Shown: piece after piece, positions 23,291-35,297 of the stretch | Layout: each line of letters opens with the position of its first letter | Position numbering within the stretch: the stretch's first letter is position 1 | Assembly: GCF_032452875.1 (NCBI RefSeq) | Contig: NC_083871.1 | Coordinates: forward strand, 4,129,692-4,193,691 | Source: Bos javanicus | Taxonomy: Eukaryota > Chordata > Mammalia > Artiodactyla > Bovidae | DNA length: 64,000 nt | Direction of reading: 5' to 3' | Position numbers and translations under genes: made by a program | The notes under the pieces: model-generated | Database searches by the model: none | The model's input: only the letters and a program-made list of their open reading frames with translations | Told to the model about the DNA's origin: nothing

Positions 23291-23605
23291 GGCTTGGGGA
23301 TGTGTGAAATGATGAAGAAGATCAAGAAGTACAAACTTAGCACTTACCAAATAAATAGAGGTTATATACAGCACAGTGACTATAGTCAAAACAGTATTTA
23401 AAATTTGAGAGTTGCTAAGAGATTAAATCTTAAAATTTCTCACCATAGGAAAAAGGCAAAAAAAATTTTTTTTTGTATATTCTGTGGTAGAGAGTAGTAA
23501 CTAGACTTAAAAAGGAAATAATTTCACATTGTATGCTAATTTTGAATTATTACCTGAAATTAATATAAGATAAATGCCAATTTTATCCCAATTAAAGAAA
23601 AAAAA
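23291..23605 (+). mobile_element. Old L1 3' UTR (L1M type)
   Basis: The sequence follows the L1M 3' UTR: gtgactatagtcaaaacagt, gagagttgctaagagatta, ctgaaattaatataag and a terminal A-rich run. It directly follows the broken end of the BovB and probably belongs to the old L1 at 18835-19877. Confidence 0.75.
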
Positions 23606-24011
23606 AATATCTAGACACAAGCTTCTATTTGAAGGGGATTAAGAGGCAGAGGGAGAGTTTAGATTCATCAAAACCTGGAAATTTAGATCCCACTCATTTG
23701 AGAACTGGGCACCCTATCAGCTGGTACTCAGACTTGAAAAGGTGCCCTAAAGTAGTGTCTCCCAGACCTCTGAGACGGCATCTCCGCCCTTACTTGTGGT
23801 GGTTCCTCTAGAGCCTAGAGGAGAAGAGCTCGCAGAGCTTAGTACCAGGCCTTTGGTAAATGAGTATTCTGTGGTAGTTCTGGTACCTGAGGAGTTCATA
23901 GGACAGTTTCTGACTCCAGACTGTCAAGAAATATGTCCTGGTCGGTCAGTGCATATATCTTTAAAGGACAGAATGATACTGGTTATGCTAGCATAAAAAT
24001 AAAATCTAAGT
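23606..24011 (+). other. Unrecognised GC-richer segment with two overlapping frames
   Basis: Frames of 60 aa (23629-23811) and 66 aa (23796-23996) overlap in different registers in a segment with higher GC than its surroundings. Neither matches a family I know. There is no clear splice acceptor or donor pair and no poly(A) tail. It could be a decayed retrocopy, a piece of an old endogenous retrovirus or chance. Function is unknown. Confidence 0.3.
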
Positions 24012-24930
24012 ACTAGTTGTCTTGATTCCAGTTTGAGGTTCATCCAGTTCAACATTGCTCATGATGTACTCTGCATAGAAGTTAAATAAGCAGGGTGACA
24101 ATATATAGCATTGACGTACTCCTTTCTCGATTTGGAACCAGTCTGTTGTTCCATGTTCAGTTTTGTTGCTTCTTGACTTGCATACAGATTTCTCAGGAGG
24201 CATGTCAGGTAGTCTGGTATTTCCAACTCTTTAACAATTTTCCAGTATGTTGTGATCCATACAGTCAATCATGGCATCTGGTCCCATCACTTCATGGATA
24301 ATAGATGGGGAAACAGTGGCCAACTTTATTTTTCTGGGCTCCAAAATCACTGCAGATGGTTACTGCAGCCATGAAATTAAAACACGCCTACTCCTTGGAA
24401 GGAAAATTATGACCAACCTAGACAGCATATTAAAAAGCAGAGACATTACTTTGCCAACAAAAGTCCGTCTAGTCAAGGCTATGGTTTTCCAGTTGTCGTA
24501 TATGGATGTGAGAGTCGGACTATAAAGAAAGCTGAGTGCCAAAGAATTGACGCTTTTGAACTGTGGTGTTGGAGAAGACTCTCGAGAGTCCCTTGAACTG
24601 CAAGGAGATCCAACCAGTCCATCCTAAAGGAAATCAGTCCTGGGTGTTCATTGGAAGGACTGATGCTGAAGCTGAAACTCCAATAATTTGGCTGCCTGAT
24701 GCAAAGAACTGACTCATTTGAAAAGATCCTGATGCTGGGAAAGATTGAAGTCGTGAGGAGAAGAGGATGACAGAGGATAAGATGGTTGGGTGGCATCACC
24801 GAGTCAACGGACATGAGTTTGAGTAAGCTCTGGGAGTTGATGATGGACAGGAGGCCTGGTGTGCTGCAGGCCATGGGGTCACAAAGAGTCAGACCCGACT
24901 GAGTGACTGAACTGAACTGAACTAGTTGTC
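24012..24930 (+). mobile_element. BovB LINE with inverted 5' part and perfect TSD
   Basis: From 24022 to 24268 the BovB RT region (RT block ending before YADD) is on the minus strand. From 24269 to 24920 the C-terminal coding part (ITSW, LGSKITADG, SHEIKTRLLLGRK) and the (CTGAA)n tail are on the plus strand. About 200 bases of BovB, including the YADD box, are missing between the two. A perfect 10-base TSD, actagttgtc, flanks it at 24012-24021 and 24921-24930. The structure fits twin priming during target-primed reverse transcription. Confidence 0.95.
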
Positions 24931-26563
24931 AGGGCTGTATTGATGTATTTCGGTAACAAGCATCTGAGCTTAGACTTACCCTCTGATTAACTTTATTCAT
25001 TGTAATTTTCTGAGATACATTTGCTGTTTTGAAAAGCCAAAATATGCACATAGTTCAAGTTTATGGCAGCAGTAATACATGTGATTCCTTCAGGGATACA
25101 GTATTCATTTTCATTTACTGTCCTAGTGGGGAATAGAAGTTCCTGAACTTCCCAGTATGGGTTTCCCAACCATTTTATGAGTATGTCAAGTCCAAATATT
25201 TATTCAAGATCTGGGAACTTAAAGATCTACGTGGACCACTGTGGTGTGAACTTGGGCTGAAACCCTGCTTATTGCCTCATCACTATAAGCCCCCACAGTG
25301 GTCTTTGGGGTCACAAGGTATGAACTTAGAGTCAGTGTATGCTAAGCACTAAGACCACCTGTAGTCACACGGTTTAATTATCAGGATTCAAACTGAAAGC
25401 CACTGCATCAATGAGACTTTATTATTTATTCCAGAAAGTTCTTATTCAGGAGGGCAAGACTGCAAATCAGCATGGCTTCACTGTTAGCTTTATCTGAGCA
25501 CAGGCTGCTCAGTCTGTCCTCTTTTTTTAGCACAATAGACAACAATTCAGAGGCTTTTACATAGTTGTTTTCTTATCAAGATTCTTTCACAACTCATGCT
25601 CATAGTGACCACCAAACTTTATGAATCATGAATTTTGACCAATTCCAGTCAGATATCTGCACTGTAAGAGCCACTTCAAACTACTCGAATACAGATCCTC
25701 AAATTATACACACCTACCCTTGATCTTCCCCTTCTGAAAACTGTAATTCTGTCAAGACAAGTGTTTGCCTCTACTACTTAAGTAATAAACTTGCCTTTGT
25801 TTAATCATTTAGAGACTGTGTGTGTGCGCATATATACATACAGTCTTTAAATTGTATATCTTTTCTACTTTTGCTGAAAATGTTTACAGAGCCCTTCATC
25901 TGTTACTCTCCCGCGGGCCCACCCCGTTTACCTTGTTGCCTCAGTGATGTCCTAGAAAAGAACAGGAAACATGCTGTTTCATATCATTCTGCTTTTATGA
26001 GCACTTGCAGATAAGAACCATTAGAAAGAAAGAACCAGGACTTCTTGCCTGGCAAATAAGCTTTAATGAACAGAATTCAAATTTGAAACTCTATCGGTGA
26101 ATGAAGTAGTAATTTATATGTATTGAGAATTACTGCTTTATATATATATATCTGATGTCCTTATGTAGTAATAATATAGGCATTATGGCTTTATTTCTTA
26201 AAAATTATTATGAAATTCTGACTCATAGAAAATCAGTTTACCAGCTTTATCTAGTATCGATTTGAACAAAGTTTTTAAGTCCATATCCAACTGTTTCCAA
26301 ATGTAAACCTATTTTATTTCTCCTTCATTTTACTTCTTTAATTGCATGATGGTGAGAATAATACATGAAAGTCCTTGAAGTCTTACTGACAAAGAAAAGG
26401 CCAAGGTAGTTTATACTTCAGAGAAGGACATTCTCCTGCTCAGAAAAGCTCTACTTCAGGTTAATTTCACTAAAATGAGTGCCCAGATAACTGGATAATT
26501 ATTTACTATCAAAATTTATTTCAGACATATTTGATTCCAAAGCCCACAGAACTCCTCATGCTT
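24931..26563. other. Unassigned DNA
   Basis: About 1.6 kb has no recognised repeat or exon. An aataaacttgcctttg motif near 25788 could be a chance polyadenylation-like signal. Frames are below 65 aa. Confidence 0.45.
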
Positions 26564-26813
26564 AAATCATGAAGTGTTTGCATGTATGCATGCTCAGTCT
26601 CAGCTGCGTCCAGCTCTTTGAGATCCCATGAACCGTAGCCTGCCAGCCTCCTCTGTCCCTGGGGTTTTCCCAGAAAGAATACTGAAATGGGTTGCTATTT
26701 CTTCCTCCAGGGGGAATTCCTGACCCAGGGATTGAATTCCCGTCTCCTGCATCTCCTGCATTGGCAGGATTCTTCATCACTCAGCCATCTGGGGTGCTCC
26801 CAAATCATAAAGT
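26564..26813 (-). mobile_element. Bov-tA SINE with TSD
   Basis: A full Bov-tA read on the minus strand, tRNA head at the right (ending near 26800) and Bov-A at the left. The 12-base TSD aaatcatgaagt / aaatcataaagt (26564-26575 and 26802-26813) has one mismatch. The body is 26576-26801 and is moderately diverged. Confidence 0.93.
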
Positions 26814-26908
26814 ACAGTAGACTAATTACAGGGAAAAAAAAGTGTTGAAAATTATTCAATATTAAATCATAATTCAGTTCAACATTTAGTTAATACAATT
26901 ATTTTCTG

Positions 26909-27205
26909 TTTCTTATTGCTGCTGCTTCTGCTAAGTTGCTTCAGTCATGTCCGACTCTGTGTGACCCCATAGATGGCAGCCCACCAGGCTCCCCTGTCCC
27001 TGGGATTCTCCAGGCAAGGACACTGGAGTGGGTTGCCATTTACTTCTCCAATGCATGAAAGTGATAAGTGAAAGTGAAGTCGCTCAGTCGTGTCTGACTC
27101 TTCACGACCCCATGGACTGCACCCTACCAGGCTCCTCCGTCCATGGGATTTTCCAGGATAGAGTACCAGAGTGGGGTGCCATTGCCTTCTCCGCTATTTC
27201 TTATT
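26909..27205 (-). mobile_element. BOV-A2 SINE with TSD
   Basis: Two Bov-A monomers in minus orientation with a degenerate gctgctgcttctgct tail at the left. A perfect 9-base TSD, tttcttatt, lies at 26909-26917 and 27197-27205. The body is 26918-27196. Confidence 0.94.
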
Positions 27206-28731
27206 AAGCAACTACAGAAGTAGAAATACCGGTATAGTGCCCATGAATATAATAGGGAGATAACCTAGTTAAAGAAGTGCTGTTGGCTATGAAATCTATG
27301 TATCGTTGTTAAATATCAACATTGTGTATGTCTTGAATTTCCTTGTACTTCAAAAAATAGCCTTTAGCTCTTTATTAAGGAGGATGTGGTTTGACATGCA
27401 CATATATATATAGACACATATATAATCATATTCTGAACTAAAATTAGCTATTCCAGTCAGTATTTTCAGGATGTTACTTTTTGCTTTACTCTAGTACATA
27501 TGCTGTCACTCAACACAATAGTTGTTTGTTTTCTTTTCTTCCTCTTTCTTTTGTTTATAAGATGTTAAACTCAAAAGCTATCATCAGTCATGTTTTTGCC
27601 ATCAGTACTTTTCCATCCCTAAGCTTCCAAATGCTATCAGAGTCCATCAGAGCCGAGGTATGAATTAAATTAAAGAACATTTTCCTCATTCAGTATCCAT
27701 GATCTATTAATTCCTGTCCTCTCTAATCTCTCTACTTCATTTGAAGGATTACAGAGAGTCAATTTAAGCATGACATTGCTTTTCAGTTACTGGATAGGAA
27801 ATCAGTCTTACACTAAAGAGGCTCTTTCATTTGTGGAAAGGTGAAATTACAACTAACCGACTGTTCAAAATCAGCTACTGTGACATCACTGAATTAGCAA
27901 ACGAGTAGGTTGAGAAGAAACAGACAATATTCACTAGATTGTTTGGATAAGTATATGTAGGGAATGGCAAGATAGATGGATAAATAAAAACAGATAATTA
28001 GACCCACATAGGAAAAACAGATGAAAGCTAAGACAGAGACATAGAAGTAAAATGACACCCTCTTCCCCTTCTAGGCAGTTGTTGAGCTTGCTTGTTTGAT
28101 ACATCCTTATTATTGAAGCTGTCTCCCCAGTTTCTCCAAATCTCTACCAACTCCATATTACGCCTGCATACATCAATTTTTTCACTGAAACACTGCCCCC
28201 TGCACCACCCATGATCTTTCTCAAGTGGAGTCATTAGGCTAATCTCAGCTTTTCTTTTCCCAGAGATGCTGCCGTCTGTTCTTCCCCGGGTCCGGTGACG
28301 GGGCTTCTTCTGTGAGATCTATACCCGGCACCTTATGTAGAACAGGGATACACAAAGGCCAGCACTGAAGATCAAATTTTGGAGGAAACGACTTGCATAA
28401 ATCAGGCTGATATTTGTCTTGCTTAAACGATATTTCTGGGGAATTAGAGTCAATCTCTTTGAGAAAGGATTTTAATAAGCCAAATTAATGGGCATTTGGA
28501 GAAGCGGGGAAAGATGCAGTAGAAAACTGGAGCAAAAACTCCTGGAGTTTCAAGTTGTCTTTAATTGGTAAGACCAAGAAACAAAATCAGGGCTGAAAAT
28601 GGGAATTGTCGAGACATTAGAGGAGGGTTGGGAAAAGAGTAGAGCTGGAGGGGAAGAGAACAAAGAATAAAGGAAGACACAGAGGAGGCGAAGAGCTATC
28701 ACGACCTGGTTAAATCAGATTTTGGAGTTGT
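27206..28731. other. Unassigned DNA
   Basis: About 1.5 kb has no recognised repeat. A locally GC-rich spot lies at 28262-28330 (cttccccgggtccggtgacg) without open frames or obvious promoter elements. A short TA-rich run is at 27403-27412. Confidence 0.45.
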
Positions 28732-28948
28732 TATTGTTGTTTAGATACTAAGTTGTGGCCAACTCTTTGTGATCCTGTGGACTGTAGCCTGCCAGGCTCC
28801 TCTGTCTGTGGGATTTCCCAGGCTAAAATATTAGAGTGGGTTGCCATTTCCTTCTCCAGGGTATCTTCCTGATCCAGGGATCAAATCAGTCTGCATGTCT
28901 CCTGTATTGGCAGGCAGATTCTTTACCACTGAGACACCAGGGAAACTG
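28732..28948 (-). mobile_element. Bov-tA SINE
   Basis: A full-length Bov-tA in minus orientation: actaagttgtggccaactc at the left and the tRNA-like head gagacaccagggaaac at the right. Moderately diverged; TSD not clear. Confidence 0.9.
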
Positions 28949-31194
28949 TTTTGTGGTGTATCAGCTTAATTAAGGATGAAGGCTCTCAGGAGCTACTGCC
29001 TCCCTACCTATTCTGAAAACCTCATTCCTTCTTGAAGTTCAAAGGCTTGAGCTAGGAGAGCCCTAGCAGTTGCATTCTCCTACTCTCATGTTCTGCAGGT
29101 GGTACATGAAGTAGGTGGTCAACTGAGGATCGTTCCCAGGTGATTCTCCTGGCAGAAATAAGAAAGTTCACAGAGGCTGTCTCTGGAAATACCTAAACTT
29201 CTTTTTATAATAATAAGATGTTGGTTCTACAGTCAAGACTCATAGCCAATTTGGAACTCTCTAGCTGCCAGGTCCTAAAAGGATATTATCTTAAAAGAGT
29301 TTGATAGTGGAATTTCCCAGTCTTCATGACTTGTGTACACCAATCTGAAAAGGCTGAAAGTAAATTTACAAAGACTGGAAGGTGTAAGCATTTCAAACCT
29401 ATAAAACCTCTATGGCCAGAGCTCTAAAGAAAGCATGATATTAACCTGTCTGTGTAATGCAAGGAGTCATGAATATTTTATAGACTGGTGTTATTGTATA
29501 CATAAATATTTATTGAATCGAATTGAAATAGTGGTAATAAATGTAAGGGAGAAGGCGATATTTGCAGAGTTCTAAACTTGGCCCTATGAATTAAACAAAA
29601 CCTCTCTCACCCCGCAGTGCAGGGCTTCAGCAGAATCAGAAGAAATTGTTAAATAGGTTGAATAGAAGACTGAATTCTATGATATAAGTTCTTTTCTTAC
29701 CAAATATCACCAGGTGTTATATTCACCAGTGACTACACCAGGCCAATTTCACACTGCAGATCTCCTAATTCCTGCCAACACATTTGTCAGTACAGTCTAG
29801 ATAAAGGGCATTTTACAAACAAGTATTGATGTAGGAGAAAGAAGTAGGTCACTGAGACTATTAATGCATAGTGATAGCCAGATGACTCTGGATATTAGAA
29901 GGATGGTTTCTCTGATGTGGTTTTTGGTGAAACTTGCGTTTGATACTGCCTAAAATTGTTCTATGGAGCAGAACTCATGAGCTCTGAGCATCATATGGCA
30001 CTTTAAATTCTTCCTGCCTCTGCTCTGCAGGATCATTCCTACTACCTCAGGAAAGGGATGCTTGATGAAAGGAAACATTGTTCTTCATACGCAAGAATGT
30101 AACAGTGGCGAGGTTAACCCATGGAGAGATTAAATCAATGAGCAGGACTACATGAGAGAGACCTACATTTCCAACAAAATCTCACATGGATGGGTGTCTT
30201 CTTAGTCTCTGGAATTCTTTTTTCTCACTGAGTCTTATGAAGAGGAGGTCGCTTGGGCTTCTATTTCTTTCTAGTGTTTCACATCTTTTCATATGAATCT
30301 AACGCCAGCAAAATGCTCAGTTGCTGTTTTTAGGGGCCTTGGAGAATAGTTGGAAGTGCATTTTGAACTCATGTTACCCAAAACCATTTGAATGGATTTC
30401 TGTGATGCTTAGAGCATTCTAGGTGGAAGGAGTGATGACTGCTGCCTTTCTGCTGCCTGTGGCACCAGGATATGGAAGAAGCAGAATCTGCAAAACGAGG
30501 AGGTCTGAGCTTGAATGACTGTTCAGTGCTCCTTTTCAGCTACATGATCTGGATCAAACTGTCCTGTGTCATAGCATTAATTCACTCACTTGCAAAATAC
30601 ATTTATTAATTATTAATTAATCATGTCATCACCACTGCTTAATTTAAGAATAGAAGTAAAACATCTCCTGAACTCTTACTCTCTAGTCAATGAGCAAAGC
30701 TGTAATTATCACCATGTCACATTCCCCTCGTCCCTTCTGTCTCTTTCCTCACTTTCCTTCCTTTGTTACTTCTAATAGATCTAACCCAATACAGACTTGA
30801 CTCAAAAAAATAAAAAAGCATGAACACAGAGAAAAGCAGCATGTTCCTGGTACTGTTGTATAAGCACAAGTATAATATATACAAATTTAATAAGATTATA
30901 TAATACTCTGAGGAAATCTAACTTCAAATTTTTCTTTTTATTCTCTCAATCAAGTTTGTCTCAATATAGTTTTAATTTTTTCTTCTTCATCAAACTTTCC
31001 ATTTTCAAGAGGCAAGTGCTTTCATGTGAAGATCTTTTATTTTTAGTCAAATTTCCACAACACTCAGCAATATATTTTTCCTGGTTGTGCTTTTTGACAT
31101 ATTCATATATTATTGTATGTTTCTAATTGTGTGAAATTTTATCACTAAAAGTTAAAAACAGTTTATCCTAAAGAAATTATAGGCTGTTCTCATC
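28949..31194. other. Long repeat-poor block, unassigned
   Basis: About 2.2 kb lacks any recognised ruminant repeat or coding sequence. Frames are all short. This is one of two long unannotated blocks in the window and would be the natural place to look for conserved non-coding sequence. Confidence 0.45.
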
Positions 31195-31694
31195 AAGAAA
31201 CATGGCCAAGATAATAGAGTAGGAAAACACACCCAAAAATACAACTAAGAGAGCAATGGCCTATGAGAATAACCCAGAGGTTACCAGAAAATAATTTCCA
31301 TAAAGATATAAAGAATTAAACACAGTGAGCCAGATAGGATGAATGGAGACCCATGCCCCTCATAGATAACCCACAAACAGAAGGGAAATCACAATTGCAG
31401 AAGTTCTTTTCGAGGAGAAAGGTGTCCGAGTCCCACATCGGGCTCCCCAGGAAGGGGGTCCTGCAGCAGCAAGATGAGCATTCAGAGTGTCAGGCTCTGA
31501 AGGCCAGCAGGACATGCACAGTGGAGAGCTGAAGGGCTGGACGAGACTAAGGCAACAGTCTTGGAGGGTGAGCACAGAGTCTCACACATGCCAAGTCTCA
31601 CTGCAGACCCAGCAGTTTGAAATCAGTTTGGGTCAGACCCCCTTTCTGATCTTGGAGGGCATCCAGAGGAGGCAGAAGGTCACTGGGACACCCT
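31195..31694 (+). mobile_element. L1 5' UTR-like sequence (piece 1)
   Basis: The stretch from ccaagataatagagtagg through gggctccccaggaaggggg and gtctcacacatgcc follows the layout of artiodactyl L1 5' UTRs. It is diverged and is interrupted at 31695 by a BovB tail fragment. Confidence 0.55.
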
Positions 31695-31875
31695 CAGTTC
31701 AGTTCAGTCTCTCAGTTGTGTCCAACTCTTTGTGACCCCACGAATTGCAGCATGCCAGACTTCCCCGTCCATCACCAACTCCCAGAGTTCACCCAAACTC
31801 ACATCCATCGAGTCGGTGATGCCATCCAGCCATCTCATCCTCTGTCATCCCCTTCTCCTCCTGCCCCCAATCCCT
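31695..31875 (-). mobile_element. BovB LINE 3' fragment
   Basis: The antisense BovB terminus starts with (TTCAG)n and extends about 180 bases to the block encoding RRRRG. A possible short TSD, caccct, lies at 31689-31694 and 31876-31881. Close to the family sequence, so relatively young. Confidence 0.9.
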
Positions 31876-32179
31876 CACCCTATAGGGTCATAAATGCTGG
31901 TGACAGCCATTTTTGGAAATAGATTATACTATGAGGACTTGGTGCTTGCAAATGCCATTTTGGAGTTACCCCTCCAGCCTATTAATTCTGGGGGCTTAGC
32001 CACCCACCAGCAGCTGAGTAACAACCCTTAAACTACCAGTCCATAGCCTGCTCCCCAAGGAAATGTCTTCACCCACCAGGAAGCCAGCACAAACCCCTGG
32101 GCTGCCTAAAAATAAATCTAAGCAAGGAAGTAAAAGACCTTTATTTGCAAAATTGTATGATATTGATAAAAGACATTGA
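31876..32179 (+). mobile_element. L1 5' UTR-like (piece 2) and L1 ORF2 scrap
   Basis: Sequence with gggggcttagccacccacc and ccaaggaaatgtcttcac continues the L1 5' UTR-like block. At about 32110-32170 an ORF2-like stretch (aaaagacctttatttgc, gataaaagacattgac) is joined on, so most of the element is missing. Confidence 0.5.
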
Positions 32180-32658
32180 CAAATTGGTCTTCCTAAAAAT
32201 GTCTGCATCCTAAGTCTCAGAATCTGTGAAGATGTCCAGTACATTGCAAAAGAGAATGAAGGTTTCTAATCATCTGACTTTCAAATAAGGATAACAATTC
32301 TTTATATTAATAATAATAATCCTTTATTATACAGGTGGTCCCAATATAATTAGCAGAGTCTTTAAAACTGGAAAGGACAATCGGATATTATATATGGCTG
32401 CATGGAAAGAAATTACGGATAATGCTGGTTTAAGACAGAGAGATGTGGCCTGGAGCAAAGTTATGCAGCTGGCCTCTACTCGCTACAAAGAATAATGAAC
32501 AGATTACTTCTGAGATCCTCTGCCAAGAAATGCACCCTTACCCCCTGAGATCTAAGTCAGATTCTTTGTCTACTGAACTGGAAAAAGGTAACTCTTTGTG
32601 TCTTTAAGCCACTAAGTTTGTGATAATTTTGTTAGAGCAGCAGTAGAAAACAAATACA
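32180..32658 (+). mobile_element. MLT1-like LTR (ERVL-MaLR)
   Basis: The order of motifs matches an MLT1-type solitary LTR: aatctgtgaagatgtcca, a ggtggtcccaatataatta block, agacagagagatgtggcc, ggtaactctttgtgtcttt, taagccactaagtttgtg and gttagagcagcagtagaaaa. Both strands lack coding capacity. This is an ancient LTR fossil, with no internal retroviral genes next to it. Confidence 0.75.
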
Positions 32659-34134
32659 GAATGCAGTGTATCATCAGAAGATACAGAAAATACACAACTA
32701 TAATGACTTCACAAAATGACATTGAAGAATGGGAAGTATTGCCTTTGTTTGTGGGTGCCAGCCCTAGACTGTCTCTTGAGTAACTGATGGAACATCTCTG
32801 TTGACATATTTCTTTCTTTTTTTGTCAAACAAAGCTTGTGTTCTCTTTCACAGAACAATTGGAACATACAATAAAAGGAGCATTTGTGTAATTATAATTG
32901 AAATAAATTTCTATCATATTAAGAACACATGAATAGAATTATATGATAATTATGACTTACATTTATGTTCATATAGTTATGTTTATAGTAACCTTATTCT
33001 ATTATAGAGTCTATATTATATTTAGTATAATACTTATTTTTCATATATTTGACAATTATCACTAAAATAAATATAATGATAATATGCAATAAAATACATA
33101 TTCCATTATAAATACTCAAGTTTGTTATAAAAATAATAAATATTCAGATATAAATGTTATTTATTTGTATATGGTATACAAATATATAAATTTACGTTAT
33201 ACAATAACCAAAAAATTTGCAGAAACCACATACTCAGGTAAAGAGAGAAATAAAACTGTAACTGTCAAAGAAACATCTCATTGCAACTAAAAATAATGTC
33301 TAAAGTAGAATAATATTTTTTTCTGCTGGATATATTTCTAGAACACTTTATATATATATTAAAAATGTCTTCTCACTTTAAGACACTTTAGAGAAGATTT
33401 AAAAACAGTGTCTTTATACTTTAAGATACTTTACAGAAGATTTAAAAACTATCATAAATCTTATAGTATCAAGTAAATTGTTTTATACTTTTCATTTGCA
33501 GGCCACAACAAACCTCTACATAATACTTCACTTTTTAACCTAACACCTTGTATTCAGTTAAATCTGTAAAACCTGAATGCACAAAAAGTTTCAATTTCAT
33601 GGTGTGATTCAAAAATATTAAACTTTCTTGGTGTCTTCCAAGTGCTCAAAGTAAAGCAAAGGGAAAAAAATCTAGATACATTTCTGGATAACAAAATTAC
33701 AGCAGAAAACATGGCAATAAAAGTAAAAGCAAAGAACAAATTCATGAAGGTTGATAGCTATGAATTTAATACCTGGATGTATCTTCATGGAATTCAAATA
33801 GGAAAACATTTAAAAATTGACATCAGCATTTAAATATCCAAAAGTGTATATTTCTTGGATTATTAAATTTATAGTTGATTTTAAATTTACAATTGAACAT
33901 ATTAAGATAATAGATGTACATCTGGTGTGAAAAAAAAAAACTTGTATTGAAAACATATACATAAAAAGTTTTCTTAGATTATGCTTTATCGTTGTGTGTA
34001 CTGAATCTTCAACATGGACACTCTCAAAACACGCAAGGAATAACAAAGGAAAATGGAAATTACTATAAATTTGAAATATATTCAAACTCAATATTTTGAT
34101 GTTTATTTTACATTTCTAAAGATCTCATACTGAT
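32659..34134. other. Unassigned, very AT-rich DNA
   Basis: About 1.5 kb is dominated by A/T-rich words with no recognised gene. It includes a 32-base imperfect direct repeat at 33375-33449. Confidence 0.45.
33375..33449 (+). repeat. Imperfect direct repeat, period 43
   Basis: The 32-base units at 33375-33406 and 33418-33449 (actttaagacacttta / actttaagatacttta, then agaagatttaaaaac) differ at two positions. It looks like a simple local duplication. Confidence 0.85.
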
Positions 34135-34387
34135 CTTACTGCATTTTAATTAATCATACATTTCTTTTTTAGACATTTGGGTTGTTGTCTTTAAAAGAGA
34201 AATATTACTGCAAAATGTCCCATATAGGCAAATCTTTGTCATTGACAAGACGCTTAAATGGAACTGGTTTCCAAAAGAGGAATTGCTGAGTCTGAGAAAA
34301 CATAATATTTAAAAATCTTTACAGTTAACTTCAAACTCCTTTGCCAGAAATATTTGTACATGTCCATACACTTGTAAATTCAACACT
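34135..34387 (-). mobile_element. Old L1 3' fragment
   Basis: Antisense words such as gacatttgggttgttg, ggaattgctgagtctg and ctcctttgccagaaat resemble the 3' end of old L1M elements. Assignment is tentative. Confidence 0.45.
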
Positions 34388-34518
34388 CAGTTCAGTTCAG
34401 TTCAGTTGCTCAGTAGTGTCCAACTTTTTGTGACCCCATGACTGCAGCACGCCAGGCCTCCCTGTCCATCAACAACTCCCGGAGTTCACTCAGACTCAAG
34501 TCCATCGAGTCAGTGATG
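34388..34518 (-). mobile_element. BovB LINE 3' end (left piece of a mosaic)
   Basis: It begins with (TTCAG)n and covers the last 130 bases of BovB in antisense, stopping at gagtcagtgatg. An L1_BT follows directly with no poly(T). Confidence 0.9.
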
Positions 34519-34977
34519 AAGGCTAATTACTTTACAATATTGTATTGGTTTTTCCATACATCAACATGAATTCACCACAGGTGTACATGTGTTCCCCATC
34601 CTGAATCCCCCTCCCACCTCCCTCCCAGTACCATCCCTCTGGGTCATCCCAGTGCACCAGCCCTGAGCATCCTGTATCCTGCATCAAACCTGGACTGGCG
34701 ATTCATTTCTTATATGATATTATACATGTTTCAATGCCATTCTCCCAAATCATCCCACCCTCTCCCTCTTCCACAGAGTCCAAAAGACTGTTCTATACAT
34801 CTGTGTTTCTTTTGCTGTCTCACTTACAAGGTTATCATTACCATCTTTCTAAATTCCATATATATGTGTTAGTATACTGTATTGGTTTTTCTTTCTGGCT
34901 TACTTCACTCTGTATAATAGGCTCCAGTTTCATCCACCTCATTAGAACTGATTCAAATGTATTCTTTTTAGTAGCTG
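34519..34977 (-). mobile_element. L1_BT 3' UTR and ORF2 end (left piece)
   Basis: Antisense L1_BT from ggctaattactttacaat through the 3' UTR into the ORF2 C-terminus (SVLMRWMKLEPIIQSEVSQKE on the minus strand). The last 20-odd bases and the A-tail are missing at the left junction. At 34978 it is interrupted by a BovB in plus orientation. Confidence 0.92.
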
Positions 34978-35297
34978 GCCAGTCTATTCTGAAGGAGATC
35001 AGCCCTGGGATTTCTTTGGAAGGAATAATGCTAAAGCTGAAACTCCAGTACTTTGGCCACCTCATGCGAAGAGTTGACTCATTGGAAAAGACTCTGATGC
35101 TGGGAGGGGTTGGGGGCAGGAGGAGAAGGGGATGACAGAGGATGAGATGGCTGGATGACATCACTGACTCAATGGATGTGAGTCTGTGTGAACTCCAGGA
35201 GTTGGTGATGGACAGGGAGGCCTGGCGTGCTGCGATTCATGGGGTCGCAAAGAGTCGGACATGACTGACTGACTGAACTGAACTGAACTGAACTGAA
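34978..35297 (+). mobile_element. BovB LINE 3' fragment inside L1_BT
   Basis: It begins at ccagtctattctgaagg and ends with five CTGAA-type units at 35273-35297. It is about 320 bases long and close to the family sequence. The L1 resumes at aatactccattg. No clear TSD was found; a few L1 bases (agt) seem to be missing at the site. Confidence 0.94.

Noticed and set aside
28262..28330. GC-rich spot as a CpG-island promoter
   Set aside because: It is only about 70 bases long, with few CpGs and no downstream exon that I can support.
32180..32658. MLT1-like LTR as evidence of an intact endogenous retrovirus
   Set aside because: No gag, pol or env-like sequence or second LTR lies next to it; it is a solitary ancient LTR.
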